A stretch of 64,000 nt of DNA, from positions 248,001-312,000 of the forward strand of contig JADYYY010000005.1 in assembly GCA_020853395.1 (NCBI GenBank), read 5' to 3'. Source of the DNA: Acidobacteriota bacterium. GTDB lineage: Bacteria > Acidobacteriota > Vicinamibacteria > Vicinamibacterales > SCN-69-37. A program made the position numbers and the translations under genes. This document shows, piece after piece, positions 55,178 to 64,000 of the stretch. Below the pieces are notes generated by a model. It did no database searches. It had not been told where the DNA came from and saw nothing but the letters and a program-made list of their open reading frames with translations. How positions within the stretch are numbered: the stretch's first letter is position 1; every line of letters begins with the position of its first letter.

Positions 55178-57448
55178 CTACGCGGGCTCGAGGCCCGCGT
55201 ACTTGGCCAGCAGCTTCTTCGTCCCCACGGCGTTGAACCGCACGGTCAACTTGTAGTCGTCGCCCTGGTCCTCGACGTCGAGCACCGTGCCGACGCCGAA
55301 CTGCCGGTGGCGCACCCGCATTCCCGTGCGCACGGCCGTCTGCGATTGATCCTCGTGTTCGTAGCGGTACGCCGAGGTCTCCTGGTCGCGCACGCGGGGC
55401 GTCGATCCCGGACGCCGCCCGTACGGATTCCGCAGCTCGTAGCCGGCTGGCTGCCAGCGCGGCGCGGCGGGCTGCTCGACGCGCTCGATGAGCTCCGCCG
55501 GTACCTCCTCGAGGAACCGCGAGGGCTCCGTGGCCTGGTACTCGCCGAAGACGCGCCGGCGTGCGGCTGACGTGAGGATCAGCCGCTGCTGCGCGCGGGT
55601 GATGCAGACGTAGCACAGCCGTCGTTCTTCCTCGATGTCGTCGTCGCTCTCGACGGCGCGCGCGTGCGGAAACAGGCCCTCTTCCATGCCCGCCACGATC
55701 ACGACGGGGAACTCGAGCCCCTTCGCCGCGTGCATGGACATCAGCCAGACCCTGGCTTCGGCAGCGCCTTCGGCCTCGTCCGCCTCGGAGAGCAGCGACA
55801 GCCGATCGACGAAGCCGGTGAGGGTCGCCTCGGCCTCGCGGGATTCGTACTCGCGCGCGGCGGAGACGAGCTCCATCAGGTTCTCGAGCCGCGCCTCGGC
55901 TTCCTCCGTTCGTTCGTCCCGGAGATGCTGAAGGTACCCGGTGCGATCCAGCATGATGCCGAGCGCGATCGAGACGCTCCGTCCCTGGGCGTCGCGCTGG
56001 AGGTTGACGAGCATGTCGCGGAACGTGCCGAGGGACGCGAGCGCGCGCGGCGCGCCGATTCGGCGATCCACGGCGGTGACGAGCCGCGCCCAGAGCGACC
56101 GCGGCGAGCGCACGGGCGGCGCGCCGGCCGCGAAGAGCGGCGCGCCGGCGTCGGTCTCCGTGGCGTCGATCGCCTCGAGCGACTCCAGCACCGTCTTGCC
56201 GATGCCTCGAGCCGGCACGTTGACCACCCGCCGCAGGCTCACGTCGTCATACGGGTTGATCATGAGCCGGAGGTACGCGAGCGCGTCCTTGATCTCCTTG
56301 CGCTCGTAGAACCGCACGCCGCCGATGATGCGGTAAGCGATGTGCTCGCGCATGAGCGCGTCTTCGATCGCCCGCGACTGCGCGTTCGTGCGATACAGCA
56401 CGGCGACCGTGCGGTCGCGATCCTGGCGGTGCGCTTCGCGAATCGTCCGCGTGATGACGTCCGCCTCCTCGATCTCGTCGCCGGCGCGGACGTAGCGAAT
56501 CGGGTCGCCGCCCGCCTGATCCGTCCAGAGCCGCTTCTCCCGGCGCTGCCGGTTGCGGCGGATGACGGCCGAGGCGGCGTCGAGGATGACCTGTGTCGAT
56601 CGGTAGTTCTGCTCGAGCTTGACGACGTGCACGTCAGGGAAGTCGCGCTCGAAATCGAGGATGTTCCGCAGATCGGCCCCGCGCCACTTGTAGATGGACT
56701 GATCGGGGTCGCCGACGACGCAGAGGTTCCGGTGGACGTCGGCGAGCCGGCGCACGAGCAGGTACTGCGGCCGGTTCGTGTCCTGGTACTCGTCGACGAG
56801 GACGTAGCGGAACTTCCGGGCGTAGGCCGCGCCGACGGTCTCGAGCTGCATCAGTTGCACGGTCTTCAGCAGCAGATCGTCGAAATCGAGCGCGCCGGCG
56901 TCGGTCAACTGGCGCTCGTAGTACTCGAACACCTTGGCGACCTGCTGGTCGCGGAGGTTCCAGCCGCTGCCGCGCATGGCCTCCGGCGATTCCATGCGGT
57001 TCTTCGCCTGGCTGATCCGGCTGAGCGCGGCGCGCGGGGGCAGCAGCTTGTCGTCGATGTTCAGCGCGCGCAGGCCCTGCTTGACGATCGCGAGCTGATC
57101 GGACGAGTCGTAGATCACGAAGTCGCGAGAGAGGCCGATGGCCGGCGCCTCGCGGCGCAGGAGCCGGGCGCAGAGCGCGTGGAACGTCGAGACCCAGATC
57201 TGCCGGCAGTCGTCGCCCACGAGCCGCTCGACGCGCTGCCGCATCTCCTCGGCCGCCTTGTTGGTGAAAGTCACGGCCAGGACCTCGCCAGGCTTCGCGA
57301 ACCCCTCGCGGATGAGGTGGGCGACGCGATACGCGATCACCCGCGTCTTGCCGGAGCCGGCGCCCGCGAGGATGAGCAGCGGGCCCCGCGTGTGGACGAC
57401 GGCGTCACGTTGTGCTGGGTTGAGCGACTCGAGGAGATCTGAAGGCAC
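55178..57448 (-). CDS. pcrA: UvrD/PcrA-type DNA helicase
   Basis: A 756-residue SF1A helicase. Motifs are LNPAQRDAV (Q), LAGAGSGKT (Ia), [52 protein letters not shown]-type ([13 protein letters not shown]) and ITRAQ. The C-terminal tail with [18 protein letters not shown] resembles the PcrA RNA-polymerase-binding tudor-like domain. The GTG at 57448 is preferred: an ATG at 57541 would overlap the leuC start codon on the other strand. It works in DNA repair and removal of RecA or stalled polymerase. Confidence 0.92.
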   Translation of the reverse strand: MPSDLLESLNPAQRDAVVHTRGPLLILAGAGSGKTRVIAYRVAHLIREGFAKPGEVLAVTFTNKAAEEMRQRVERLVGDDCRQIWVSTFHALCARLLRREAPAIGLSRDFVIYDSSDQLAIVKQGLRALNIDDKLLPPRAALSRISQAKNRMESPEAMRGSGWNLRDQQVAKVFEYYERQLTDAGALDFDDLLLKTVQLMQLETVGAAYARKFRYVLVDEYQDTNRPQYLLVRRLADVHRNLCVVGDPDQSIYKWRGADLRNILDFERDFPDVHVVKLEQNYRSTQVILDAASAVIRRNRQRREKRLWTDQAGGDPIRYVRAGDEIEEADVITRTIREAHRQDRDRTVAVLYRTNAQSRAIEDALMREHIAYRIIGGVRFYERKEIKDALAYLRLMINPYDDVSLRRVVNVPARGIGKTVLESLEAIDATETDAGAPLFAAGAPPVRSPRSLWARLVTAVDRRIGAPRALASLGTFRDMLVNLQRDAQGRSVSIALGIMLDRTGYLQHLRDERTEEAEARLENLMELVSAAREYESREAEATLTGFVDRLSLLSEADEAEGAAEARVWLMSMHAAKGLEFPVVIVAGMEEGLFPHARAVESDDDIEEERRLCYVCITRAQQRLILTSAARRRVFGEYQATEPSRFLEEVPAELIERVEQPAAPRWQPAGYELRNPYGRRPGSTPRVRDQETSAYRYEHEDQSQTAVRTGMRVRHRQFGVGTVLDVEDQGDDYKLTVRFNAVGTKKLLAKYAGLEPA

Positions 57449-57523
57449 GTGCCGCGCTGAACCGAGAGTATCACCCCGCGGCGCAGCGAGGGCGCCGCCC
57501 TGTTTCTCGGTGGGCTCGCCTGA

Positions 57524-57529
57524 TAGGAT
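57524..57529 (+). promoter_or_regulatory. -10 hexamer TAGGAT for leuC
   Basis: TAGGAT ends 10 nt before the leuC ATG at 57540. The gap contains GAGGGG, so a short leader with a Shine-Dalgarno is also possible. Confidence 0.4.
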
Positions 57530-57539
57530 CGAGGGGTCC

Positions 57540-58964
57540 ATGGCCCGAACGCTCTTTCAGAAAGTCTGGGATCTCCATCGCGTCCGCACCCTGTCGAACG
57601 GGCAGACGCAGCTCTACATCGGCCTCCATCTGGTCCATGAAGTCACCAGCCCGCAGGCGTTCGCCGAGCTGCGCGATCGCGGCTGGCGGGTGCGGGCGCC
57701 GGAACGCACCTTCGCGACCCTCGACCACATCGTCCCCACGCAGGCGCAGGTGCGGCCCTTCCTGGACGTCATGGCCGAGAGCATGACGGAGGCGCTCGAA
57801 CGCAACTGCCGCGAGTTCGGCATCCCGCTGTTCGACCTGGCCAGCGGCCGGCAGGGGATCGTGCACGTCATCGGGCCGGAGATGGGCCTGACGCAGCCGG
57901 GCATGACGATCGCCTGCGGCGACAGCCACACGTCCACCCACGGCGCGTTCGGCGCGATCGCCTTCGGGATCGGCACGTCGCAGGTGCGCGACGTGCTCGC
58001 GTCGCAGTGCCTGGCGATGACGCCGTTGAAAGTCCGGCGCATCGAGGTCACGGGCCGGCTCGCCTCGGGCGTGTACGCGAAGGACGTGATCCTGACGATC
58101 ATCGGCCGGCTCGGCGTCAAAGGGGGCAACGGCCACGCCTATGAGTACGCCGGCGAGGTGGTCGATCGGATGACGATGGACGAGCGGATGACCATCTGCA
58201 ACATGTCCATCGAGGGCGGCGCGCGCATCGGCTACGTCAACCCGGACGAGACCACGTTCCAGTACCTCGAAGGCCGGCCATACGCGCCGACGGGCGCGGA
58301 CTTCGAGCGCGCGAAGACCTGGTGGCGCGGGCTGGCGTCCGATCCCGGCGCTCCGTGGGACGACATCGTCGTGCTCGACGGTTCGAAGATCACGCCCACG
58401 GTCACCTGGGGCATCAACCCCGGCCAGTCGGTTGGCGTGGACGACCGCCTGCCCGAGCCTGGCGCGGCGCCAGCCGGCGAGCGGGCGGGCTTGGCCGAAG
58501 CGCTCGAGTTCATGGACTTCCGCGCCGGCCAGCCGATCGCCGGCACCAAGATCGACGTCGCGTTCCTCGGGTCGTGCACGAACGGCCGCATCTCCGATCT
58601 GCGCGAAGCCGCGAAGGTCGTGGCCGGCCACAAGGTGTCGCCGCACGTGAGGGCGCTGGTCGTGCCGGGGTCGCAGAGCGTCGCGAAGGCGGCGGAGCGC
58701 GAGGGCCTCGACGAGGTCTTCAGACAGGCCGGCTTCGAATGGCGCGGCGCCGGGTGCTCGATGTGCCTCGCGATGAACCCCGATCGCCTGCAGGGCCGCG
58801 AAGTCTGCGCGTCGTCGTCGAACCGCAATTTCAAGGGGCGCCAGGGCAGCCCGATGGGGCGCACGCTGCTCATGAGCCCCGCGATGGTCGCGGCCGCCGC
58901 GGTCGCGGGCGAGGTCGTCGACGTGCGGTCGTGGATGGCGGAGCCAGCCGGAGCACACGCATGA
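57540..58964 (+). CDS. leuC: 3-isopropylmalate dehydratase large subunit
   Basis: A 474-residue aconitase-family protein. The 4Fe-4S ligands sit in LGSCTNGR and CSMCLAMNP, with [19 protein letters not shown] and VTWGINPGQ as further family motifs. It isomerises 2- to 3-isopropylmalate together with LeuD. GAGGGG is 4-5 nt before the ATG. Its stop overlaps leuD by 4 nt (ATGA), so subunits are made in equal amounts. Confidence 0.96.
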   Translation: MARTLFQKVWDLHRVRTLSNGQTQLYIGLHLVHEVTSPQAFAELRDRGWRVRAPERTFATLDHIVPTQAQVRPFLDVMAESMTEALERNCREFGIPLFDLASGRQGIVHVIGPEMGLTQPGMTIACGDSHTSTHGAFGAIAFGIGTSQVRDVLASQCLAMTPLKVRRIEVTGRLASGVYAKDVILTIIGRLGVKGGNGHAYEYAGEVVDRMTMDERMTICNMSIEGGARIGYVNPDETTFQYLEGRPYAPTGADFERAKTWWRGLASDPGAPWDDIVVLDGSKITPTVTWGINPGQSVGVDDRLPEPGAAPAGERAGLAEALEFMDFRAGQPIAGTKIDVAFLGSCTNGRISDLREAAKVVAGHKVSPHVRALVVPGSQSVAKAAEREGLDEVFRQAGFEWRGAGCSMCLAMNPDRLQGREVCASSSNRNFKGRQGSPMGRTLLMSPAMVAAAAVAGEVVDVRSWMAEPAGAHA

Positions 58965-59578
58965 GCCAGGCATCGAAGATCACGCGCGTCGTGGGGCCCG
59001 CCGTGGCCGTCCGCGGCGACGACATCGACACGGATCGGATCATCCCGGCCCGCTATCTCAAGACGATCACCTTCGACGGTCTGGGCGATCACGTGTTCGA
59101 AGACGATCGCCAGCAGCTCAGGGAGCGCGGCGCCGTGCACCCGTTCGACGTGCCCGCGCACCGCGGCGCAGCGATCCTGCTCGTGCAGGAGAATTTCGGC
59201 TGCGGGTCGTCGCGCGAGCACGCGCCCCAGGCGATTGCCCGGTGGGGAATCCACGCGATCGTCGGCGAGTCGTTCGCGGAGATCTTCTTCGGCAACGCGC
59301 TCATGATGGGGCTGCCGTGCGCCACGGCGTCGCGAGCCGACCTCGACCGGCTGATGGCCGCGTCCGAGGCCAACCCAGCGCTCGAATTCGATCTGGATCT
59401 GGAGCGCAGCCAGCTCACGGCGGGAGACATCGCCGTGCCCGTGACGATGCCGGAGGCCGTGCGCACGTCGCTGCTCACGGGCAACTGGGATGCGACCGGC
59501 CTGCTGCTCGATCGCTACGAGGAAGTCGAGCGGGTCGCCGCCAAGCTCCCCTACGTTTCCGGGTGGAACGTCGTCTGA
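58961..59578 (+). CDS. leuD: 3-isopropylmalate dehydratase small subunit
   Basis: A 205-residue swivelling-domain subunit. Typical parts are [16 protein letters not shown] near the N-terminus and [16 protein letters not shown], followed by [16 protein letters not shown]. It completes the isomerase active site of LeuC. The start overlaps the leuC stop. Its last 28 nt overlap the convergent LysR gene. Confidence 0.95.
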   Translation: MSQASKITRVVGPAVAVRGDDIDTDRIIPARYLKTITFDGLGDHVFEDDRQQLRERGAVHPFDVPAHRGAAILLVQENFGCGSSREHAPQAIARWGIHAIVGESFAEIFFGNALMMGLPCATASRADLDRLMAASEANPALEFDLDLERSQLTAGDIAVPVTMPEAVRTSLLTGNWDATGLLLDRYEEVERVAAKLPYVSGWNVV

Positions 59579-60528
59579 TCGACCTGATCGCGCCGCCGAT
59601 CCGCCGCGCGTGACGTCGCGGGCGGCGTCGCCCGGCGAGCGATCTCGAGGAACCGCGTCGCCGCGTGCGACAACGATCCTTCACGCCGATAGATCAACCT
59701 GACCTGCCGCGGCGATCGAAGCTCCGGCACCGTCACTTCCACCAGCTCGCCGCGGGCCAGCTCGCCCTTCGCGCACCGGCGCGGCAGCAGGGCGACGCCA
59801 AGCCCCATCTCCACGGCGCGCTTGATGCCGTCGAGGCTCGGAAGCCACAGGCGGATGTTGAGCGGCGCCTGTCGCTGCTCGTACAGCCGCAGCACGCGCT
59901 CGCGCGCCGGCGACGGATCGTTGTGCGCGATCACGATCTGCCGCCCCATCTCTTCCATGCTCACCTGGCGCTGCGACGCGAACGGGTGATCCGGACGGAC
60001 GAGCAGCACCAGCTCGTCGGTGGCGACGACGAGCGACAGCAGGTCGCGATCGGGCGGGTTGAACGTGAGCACGCCGAAATCGATCGATCGCAGGAGCACC
60101 TCCTGCGCCATCTGTCGCGAGAGCAGCCGGCGCACGTCCACGACGATGTCGGGGTATTCCTTCTGGAAGGCGGCGATCAAGGGCAGTACGGCGTGCACGC
60201 CGCCCTCGTTCGCGCCGACGAGGACGCGCCCCTTCTTCGCGTGCCGCAGGTCGGCGACGGCGGCATTCGCTTCGTCGGCGATCCGAAGGAGCCGCGTCCC
60301 GTACTCGAGCAGCACTTCGCCGGCGTCGGTCAGCGTGCCGTCACGCGACGAGCGGTCGATGAGCCGCTCGCCGGCCGCGGCCTCGAGCCGGCGGATGGCC
60401 TGGCTGACCGCCGGCTGCGTCCGGCGGAGCTTGCGTGCCGCGCGCGAAAAGCTGCGCTCCGACGCGACGGTGACGAACACCCGCAGGTCTTCGAAGGTCA
60501 TGGACAGCCGCGTTTCGGCCCTCGGCAT
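59551..60528 (-). CDS. LysR-family transcriptional regulator
   Basis: A 325-residue LTTR. The N-terminal winged HTH (FEDLRVFVTVASERSFSRAARKLRRTQPAVSQAIRRLE in overview; key SFSRAA and TQPAVSQAI) is followed by a substrate-binding domain with RVLVGANEGGVHAVLPL and YPDIVVDVRR. It is divergent from leuA and embedded between leuD and leuA on the opposite strand, so it probably controls leucine genes in response to a pathway intermediate, as LeuO-type or other LTTRs do. The effector is unknown. ATG at 60528 is used; 60501 is an alternative. Confidence 0.88.
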   Translation of the reverse strand: MPRAETRLSMTFEDLRVFVTVASERSFSRAARKLRRTQPAVSQAIRRLEAAAGERLIDRSSRDGTLTDAGEVLLEYGTRLLRIADEANAAVADLRHAKKGRVLVGANEGGVHAVLPLIAAFQKEYPDIVVDVRRLLSRQMAQEVLLRSIDFGVLTFNPPDRDLLSLVVATDELVLLVRPDHPFASQRQVSMEEMGRQIVIAHNDPSPARERVLRLYEQRQAPLNIRLWLPSLDGIKRAVEMGLGVALLPRRCAKGELARGELVEVTVPELRSPRQVRLIYRREGSLSHAATRFLEIARRATPPATSRAADRRRDQVDQTTFHPET

Positions 60529-60561
60529 TGTTGGGCCGTTTTGATGGCAGGTCAATAAATA

Positions 60562-60591
60562 TTGCGACTACTAATCTAAGCATCATAATCT
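60562..60591 (+). promoter_or_regulatory. probable leuA promoter, LysR-controlled region
   Basis: TTGCGA (60562-60567) and TAATCT (60586-60591) with 18 bp spacing form a plausible sigma-70 promoter, giving a leader of about 30 nt before leuA. The region is AT-rich compared with its surroundings, as expected for an LTTR binding site. Confidence 0.5.
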
Positions 60592-60628
60592 TGACTTTGA
60601 CCGCCGGGGGGCGGGACACTGGCAACCA

Positions 60629-61837
60629 ATGGCGGACAGACTCGTCATCTTCGACACCACGCTCAGGGACGGCGAGCAGGCGCCGGGCTTCTCGATGCAC
60701 CTCGACGAGAAGCTCCGCATGGCGCGCCAGCTCGAGCTGCTGGGCGTGGACATCATCGAGGCGGGCTTCCCGATCTCGTCGGAGGACGACGCCGCGGCAG
60801 TGCGTCGGGTGGCGGCCGAGGTCAAGACGCCAGTCGTGGCGGCGCTGGCGCGATGCGCACAGGGCGACGTCGACCGTGCGGGCGAATGCCTGCGTGGAGC
60901 CCGGCGCAGCCGCATTCACACGTTCATCGCGACGTCCGACCTGCACTTGGCGGTGAAACTGCGCATCAGCCGCGAGACGTGTCTCGACATGGCCGTCTCG
61001 GCAGTGAAGCGCGCGCGCCAGTACACCGACGACGTCGAGTTCTCGGCCGAGGATGCGCTCCGCAGCGATCTCGGTTTTCTCTGCCGCGTCGTCGAGGCGG
61101 TGATCGCCGCCGGCGCCACCACCGTCAACCTGCCCGACACCGTCGGCTACTCGGTGCCCGGCGAGATCGGCGAGTTCTTCCGATCGGTGATCGAGCGCGT
61201 GCCGAACGCCCATCGGGCCGTGTTCAGCGCGCACTGCCACGACGATCTCGGGCTGGCCGTCGCCAACACGCTCGCGGCGATCAACGCCGGCGTCCGGCAG
61301 GTCGAGTGCACGATCAACGGGATCGGCGAGCGCGCGGGCAACGCCTCGCTCGAGGAAATCGTCATGATTGGCCGGGTCCGGCCGGATCTCGTTCCGGTCG
61401 AGACCAGCATCGACACCACGCAGCTCTTCCCCACCAGTCAGCTCCTCACGGAAATCACGGGCGAACGCGTTCAGGCCAACAAGGCCGTCGTCGGGCGCAA
61501 TGCGTTCGCGCACGAGGCCGGGATCCATCAGGACGGCATGCTCAAGGATCGGCGCACGTACGAGATCATGCGGCCGCAGGATGTCGGCGTGCCGGAGAGC
61601 ACGCTCGTGCTCGGCAAGCACTCCGGACGCCACGCCGTGCAGAAGTGCTGCGAGCGGCTCGGCCTGCAGCTCTCGCGCCGCGATCTCGACGAGGTCTATC
61701 GCCGGATGGTCGCGCTGGCCGATCGGCAGAAGCACGTGACCGACGACGAGGTCCTGGCCATCGCGGTGGACGTGACGGGCGGATCGCCCGCCTCGGACCT
61801 CCGCCCACCACAGTCGGAGTACAAGATCCGCGCATGA
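60629..61837 (+). CDS. leuA: 2-isopropylmalate synthase, short form
   Basis: A 402-residue DRE-TIM enzyme. [12 protein letters not shown] supplies the catalytic Arg and metal Asp; [16 protein letters not shown] supplies the metal-binding Hx[15 protein letters not shown] and [10 protein letters not shown] follow. The C-terminal leucine-binding regulatory domain of standard ~515-residue enzymes is missing, since the protein ends at about the second linker subdomain. It joins acetyl-CoA to 2-oxoisovalerate; by itself the sequence could also fit homocitrate or citramalate synthase, but leuB, leuC and leuD next to it favour LeuA. Its stop overlaps the leuB start. Confidence 0.9.
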   Translation: MADRLVIFDTTLRDGEQAPGFSMHLDEKLRMARQLELLGVDIIEAGFPISSEDDAAAVRRVAAEVKTPVVAALARCAQGDVDRAGECLRGARRSRIHTFIATSDLHLAVKLRISRETCLDMAVSAVKRARQYTDDVEFSAEDALRSDLGFLCRVVEAVIAAGATTVNLPDTVGYSVPGEIGEFFRSVIERVPNAHRAVFSAHCHDDLGLAVANTLAAINAGVRQVECTINGIGERAGNASLEEIVMIGRVRPDLVPVETSIDTTQLFPTSQLLTEITGERVQANKAVVGRNAFAHEAGIHQDGMLKDRRTYEIMRPQDVGVPESTLVLGKHSGRHAVQKCCERLGLQLSRRDLDEVYRRMVALADRQKHVTDDEVLAIAVDVTGGSPASDLRPPQSEYKIRA

Positions 61838-62901
61838 ACGCATCGATCGTTTTGCTCCCAGGAGATGGGATCGGTCCGGACGTCGTCGAATCGGCGGTCA
61901 GAGTTCTGACCAAGGTCGGCGAGACCTTCCACCATCAGTGGACGTTCACCAGGAAGACGATCGGCGGGGCGGCGCTCAAGGCCGGCCTGCCGCCCTTGCC
62001 CGACGACACGCTGGCGGCTGCCAAGGCGGCGGACGCGATACTGCTCGGCGCGGTGGGCGATCCGTCGTTCGACCATCGGCCTCCGGCGGAGCGCCCGGAA
62101 GCGGCGCTGTTGAGGATCCGCCGCGAGCTCGGCGTGTTCGCGAACCTGCGTCCCGCGCGCGTGTGGCCGGGCCTCGGCGACGCCGGGCCGCTCAAGCCGG
62201 ACGTGCTCGCCGGCACGGACCTGATCGTGGTGCGCGAGCTGCTCGGCGGGCTCTACTACGGCCAGCCGCGCGGCATCGACGCCGACGGCAACGCGGCGGT
62301 CAACACGATGCGCTACACGCGCCCGGAGATCGAGCGCGTCGCGCGCGTGGCCTTCCAGCTCGCAGCGAAGCGGAAGAAGCGGCTCGTCTCGGTCGACAAG
62401 GCGAACGTCCTCGAAGTGTCGCGGCTCTGGCGCAACGTCGTCACCGACGTGGCGAAGGAGTTTCCTGACGTGACGCTGACGCACGAGCTGGTCGACGCCG
62501 CCGCGATGAAGCTCGCGCTCGCACCGTCGCGATTCGACGTGGTCGTGATGGAGAACCTGTTCGGCGACATCCTGTCGGACGAGGCCGGCGCCGTCTGCGG
62601 GTCGCTCGGTCTGCTGCCGTCGGCGAGCTTGGGCGACGGCCCGGGCCTCTTCGAGCCCGTGCACGGATCGGCGCCGGACATCGCCGGCAAGGACATCGCG
62701 AACCCGATCGGCACGATCGCATCGGCGGCGATGCTTCTCGCCGACGGCCTCGGCCTCCGGGCGGAAGGCGCGGAGGTCATTCGCGCGATCGAGCAGGCCT
62801 TGACCGCCGGCCTCCGCACGGCCGACGTGGCGCCGGCCGGCACGACGCCCGTCGGGACGCGCGCGTTCACGGACGCCGTCGTGAACGCGATCCGCGCCTG
62901 A
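61834..62901 (+). CDS. leuB: 3-isopropylmalate dehydrogenase
   Basis: A 355-residue beta-decarboxylating dehydrogenase. Motifs are [73 protein letters not shown] and [20 protein letters not shown]. It oxidises 3-isopropylmalate with NAD. It starts at an ATGA overlap with leuA. Confidence 0.96.
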   Translation: MNASIVLLPGDGIGPDVVESAVRVLTKVGETFHHQWTFTRKTIGGAALKAGLPPLPDDTLAAAKAADAILLGAVGDPSFDHRPPAERPEAALLRIRRELGVFANLRPARVWPGLGDAGPLKPDVLAGTDLIVVRELLGGLYYGQPRGIDADGNAAVNTMRYTRPEIERVARVAFQLAAKRKKRLVSVDKANVLEVSRLWRNVVTDVAKEFPDVTLTHELVDAAAMKLALAPSRFDVVVMENLFGDILSDEAGAVCGSLGLLPSASLGDGPGLFEPVHGSAPDIAGKDIANPIGTIASAAMLLADGLGLRAEGAEVIRAIEQALTAGLRTADVAPAGTTPVGTRAFTDAVVNAIRA

Positions 62902-62930
62902 CGCCGCTGGCGGCGGCGGTCGCGGGCCGC

Positions 62931-64000
62931 CTACTCGACGGTGACGCTCTTCGCGAGATTCCGGGGCTGGTCGATGTCGCAGCCTCGGCGCACGGCCACG
63001 TGATATGCGAGCAACTGCAGCGGCACGGTGAACAGCACGGGCAGCAGCAGCGGATGGGCGTCAGGGACGGCGAGCACGACGTCGCGGCCAGGCTCGAGCA
63101 GCGCCTCGAACGTCCGCGCGCGAGACGCGCTCGTGACCGCGATGATGCGTCCGCCGCGCGCCTTGGCCTCCTGCACGTTGCCCAGCGTCTTCTCGAACAC
63201 GCGATCGTCTGAGGCCACCACCACGACCGGCATGCCGTCGTCGATCAGCGCGATCGGCCCGTGCTTCATCTCCCCCGCCGGGTAGCCTTCGGCGTGAATA
63301 TAGGAGATCTCTTTGAGCTTCAGCGCGCCTTCGAGCGCGATCGGGTAGTTGATGCCGCGCGCCAGGTAGAGGAAATCGCGCCGATCCGCCACGGTGTCGG
63401 CGAGCGCGGCCACCGCCTCGTCGAGCGCGAGCGTGCGCTCGATGAGCGCCGGCAGGCGTTCGAGCTCCTCGACGAGCGTCCGGCTCGGGTCAGCCGCGAG
63501 CGCACCGCGCGCCTGCGCCATGCCGAGCGCGAGCAGCGTCAGCGCGGCGAGCTGGGTCGTGAACGCCTTGGTCGAGGCGACGCCGATCTCGGGGCCGGCG
63601 TGCGTGTACACCGTCCCGTCCGCCTCGCGCGTGACCATGCTCCCGACGACGTTGCAGATGGCGACGCTCGCCGCGCCGAGGCGCTTCGCTTCCCGCAACG
63701 CGCCGATCGTATCGGCCGTCTCGCCCGACTGGGTGATCGCGATGACGAGCGTGCGGCCGTCCACGAGCGGCCGGCGATAGCGCGCCTCGGATCCGTAGTC
63801 GACCTCGACCGGTACGCCGGCAAGCTCTTCGATCAGGAACTTGCCCACGAGCCCCGCGTGCCATGACGTCCCGCATGCGACGATGAGCGCGCGATCCGTG
63901 TCGGTGAGGATGCGCGGGGCGATGCCGTCGAGCTGCACGGCGCCCGTGTCGACCGATGCGCGGCCGAGCACCGTCTCGCGCACCGCGCGCGGCTGCTCGT
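62931..64000 (-). CDS. glmS: glutamine-fructose-6-phosphate aminotransferase, C-terminal part (runs off window)
   Basis: The last ~356 residues of GlmS, read in from beyond the window. Both sugar-isomerase (SIS) domains are present: [37 protein letters not shown] and [14 protein letters not shown] in the first, then [23 protein letters not shown] in the second; the C-terminus is [13 protein letters not shown], the hallmark of the family. The glutaminase domain is outside the window. The enzyme makes glucosamine-6-phosphate for peptidoglycan and LPS. It ends 29 nt after leuB (convergent). Confidence 0.96.
   Translation of the reverse strand, partial: EQPRAVRETVLGRASVDTGAVQLDGIAPRILTDTDRALIVACGTSWHAGLVGKFLIEELAGVPVEVDYGSEARYRRPLVDGRTLVIAITQSGETADTIGALREAKRLGAASVAICNVVGSMVTREADGTVYTHAGPEIGVASTKAFTTQLAALTLLALGMAQARGALAADPSRTLVEELERLPALIERTLALDEAVAALADTVADRRDFLYLARGINYPIALEGALKLKEISYIHAEGYPAGEMKHGPIALIDDGMPVVVVASDDRVFEKTLGNVQEAKARGGRIIAVTSASRARTFEALLEPGRDVVLAVPDAHPLLLPVLFTVPLQLLAYHVAVRRGCDIDQPRNLAKSVTVE

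Overview
This is one 64 kb stretch of a high-GC bacterial chromosome that contains the replication origin region. The core gene order on the minus strand is rpmH-rnpA-yidD-yidC-khpB-mnmE-mnmG-rsmG-parA-parB-atpHAGDC. On the plus strand it is dnaA-(oriC)-dnaN-gyrB-gyrA. Together with an outer-membrane-type protein, a Wzm/Wzt polysaccharide exporter, SurA and a DsbD-type protein, this indicates a diderm bacterium. The base composition, the two-component and SpoIIE-type regulators and the protein style suggest Acidobacteriota, perhaps class Vicinamibacteria. That assignment is inference and was not checked by a search.

Layout. Positions 1-5044 hold an MFS transporter fragment, two unknown proteins, a 2Fe-2S protein, a beta-CASP metallo-beta-lactamase and a methylenetetrahydrofolate-reductase-like protein. 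Positions 5004-5996 are a repeat element made of two inverted arrays. Positions 5999-15216 hold a pteridine-reductase-like SDR, DoxX and an outer-membrane protein, then a plus-strand run of aminotransferase, Kbl/BioF-type acyltransferase, an orphan NuoG, DsbD and a membrane GAF protein. Positions 15559-23947 form a regulatory region: GAF-GAF-SpoIIE phosphatase, FabZ-like protein, YhaM-like nuclease, hybrid histidine kinase, FliA-like sigma factor, a small HTH protein overlapping a kinase-dimerisation-domain-only protein, an NtrC-type regulator and a small basic protein.

Positions 23925-46855 are an almost unbroken minus-strand block, transcribed away from the origin: dusB, surA-like, mfd, rfaE2, wzt, wzm, PP2C phosphatase, the F1 part of ATP synthase, parB/parA, rsmG, mnmG, mnmE, khpB, yidC, yidD, rnpA and rpmH. 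Positions 46856-55081 contain dnaA flanked by DnaA-box clusters, dnaN, gyrB and gyrA. Positions 55178-62901 hold pcrA and a leucine biosynthesis cluster, leuCD and leuAB, with a LysR regulator on the opposite strand between the two pairs. The window ends inside glmS.

Themes worth noticing are: (i) about a dozen first-in-operon genes have a TANNNT -10 hexamer only 6-11 nt before the start codon, which predicts leaderless transcripts, while internal operon genes tend to carry Shine-Dalgarno sequences or overlapping start/stop codons; (ii) the inverted repeat arrays between two convergent pterin/folate-related genes; (iii) a solitary histidine-kinase dimerisation domain paired with an excisionase-type HTH protein; (iv) an F1-only ATP synthase operon with its own promoter and an operator-like dyad. 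No tRNA, rRNA, CRISPR array or insertion sequence was seen. Apart from the repeat element, the content is mostly ordinary core genome.
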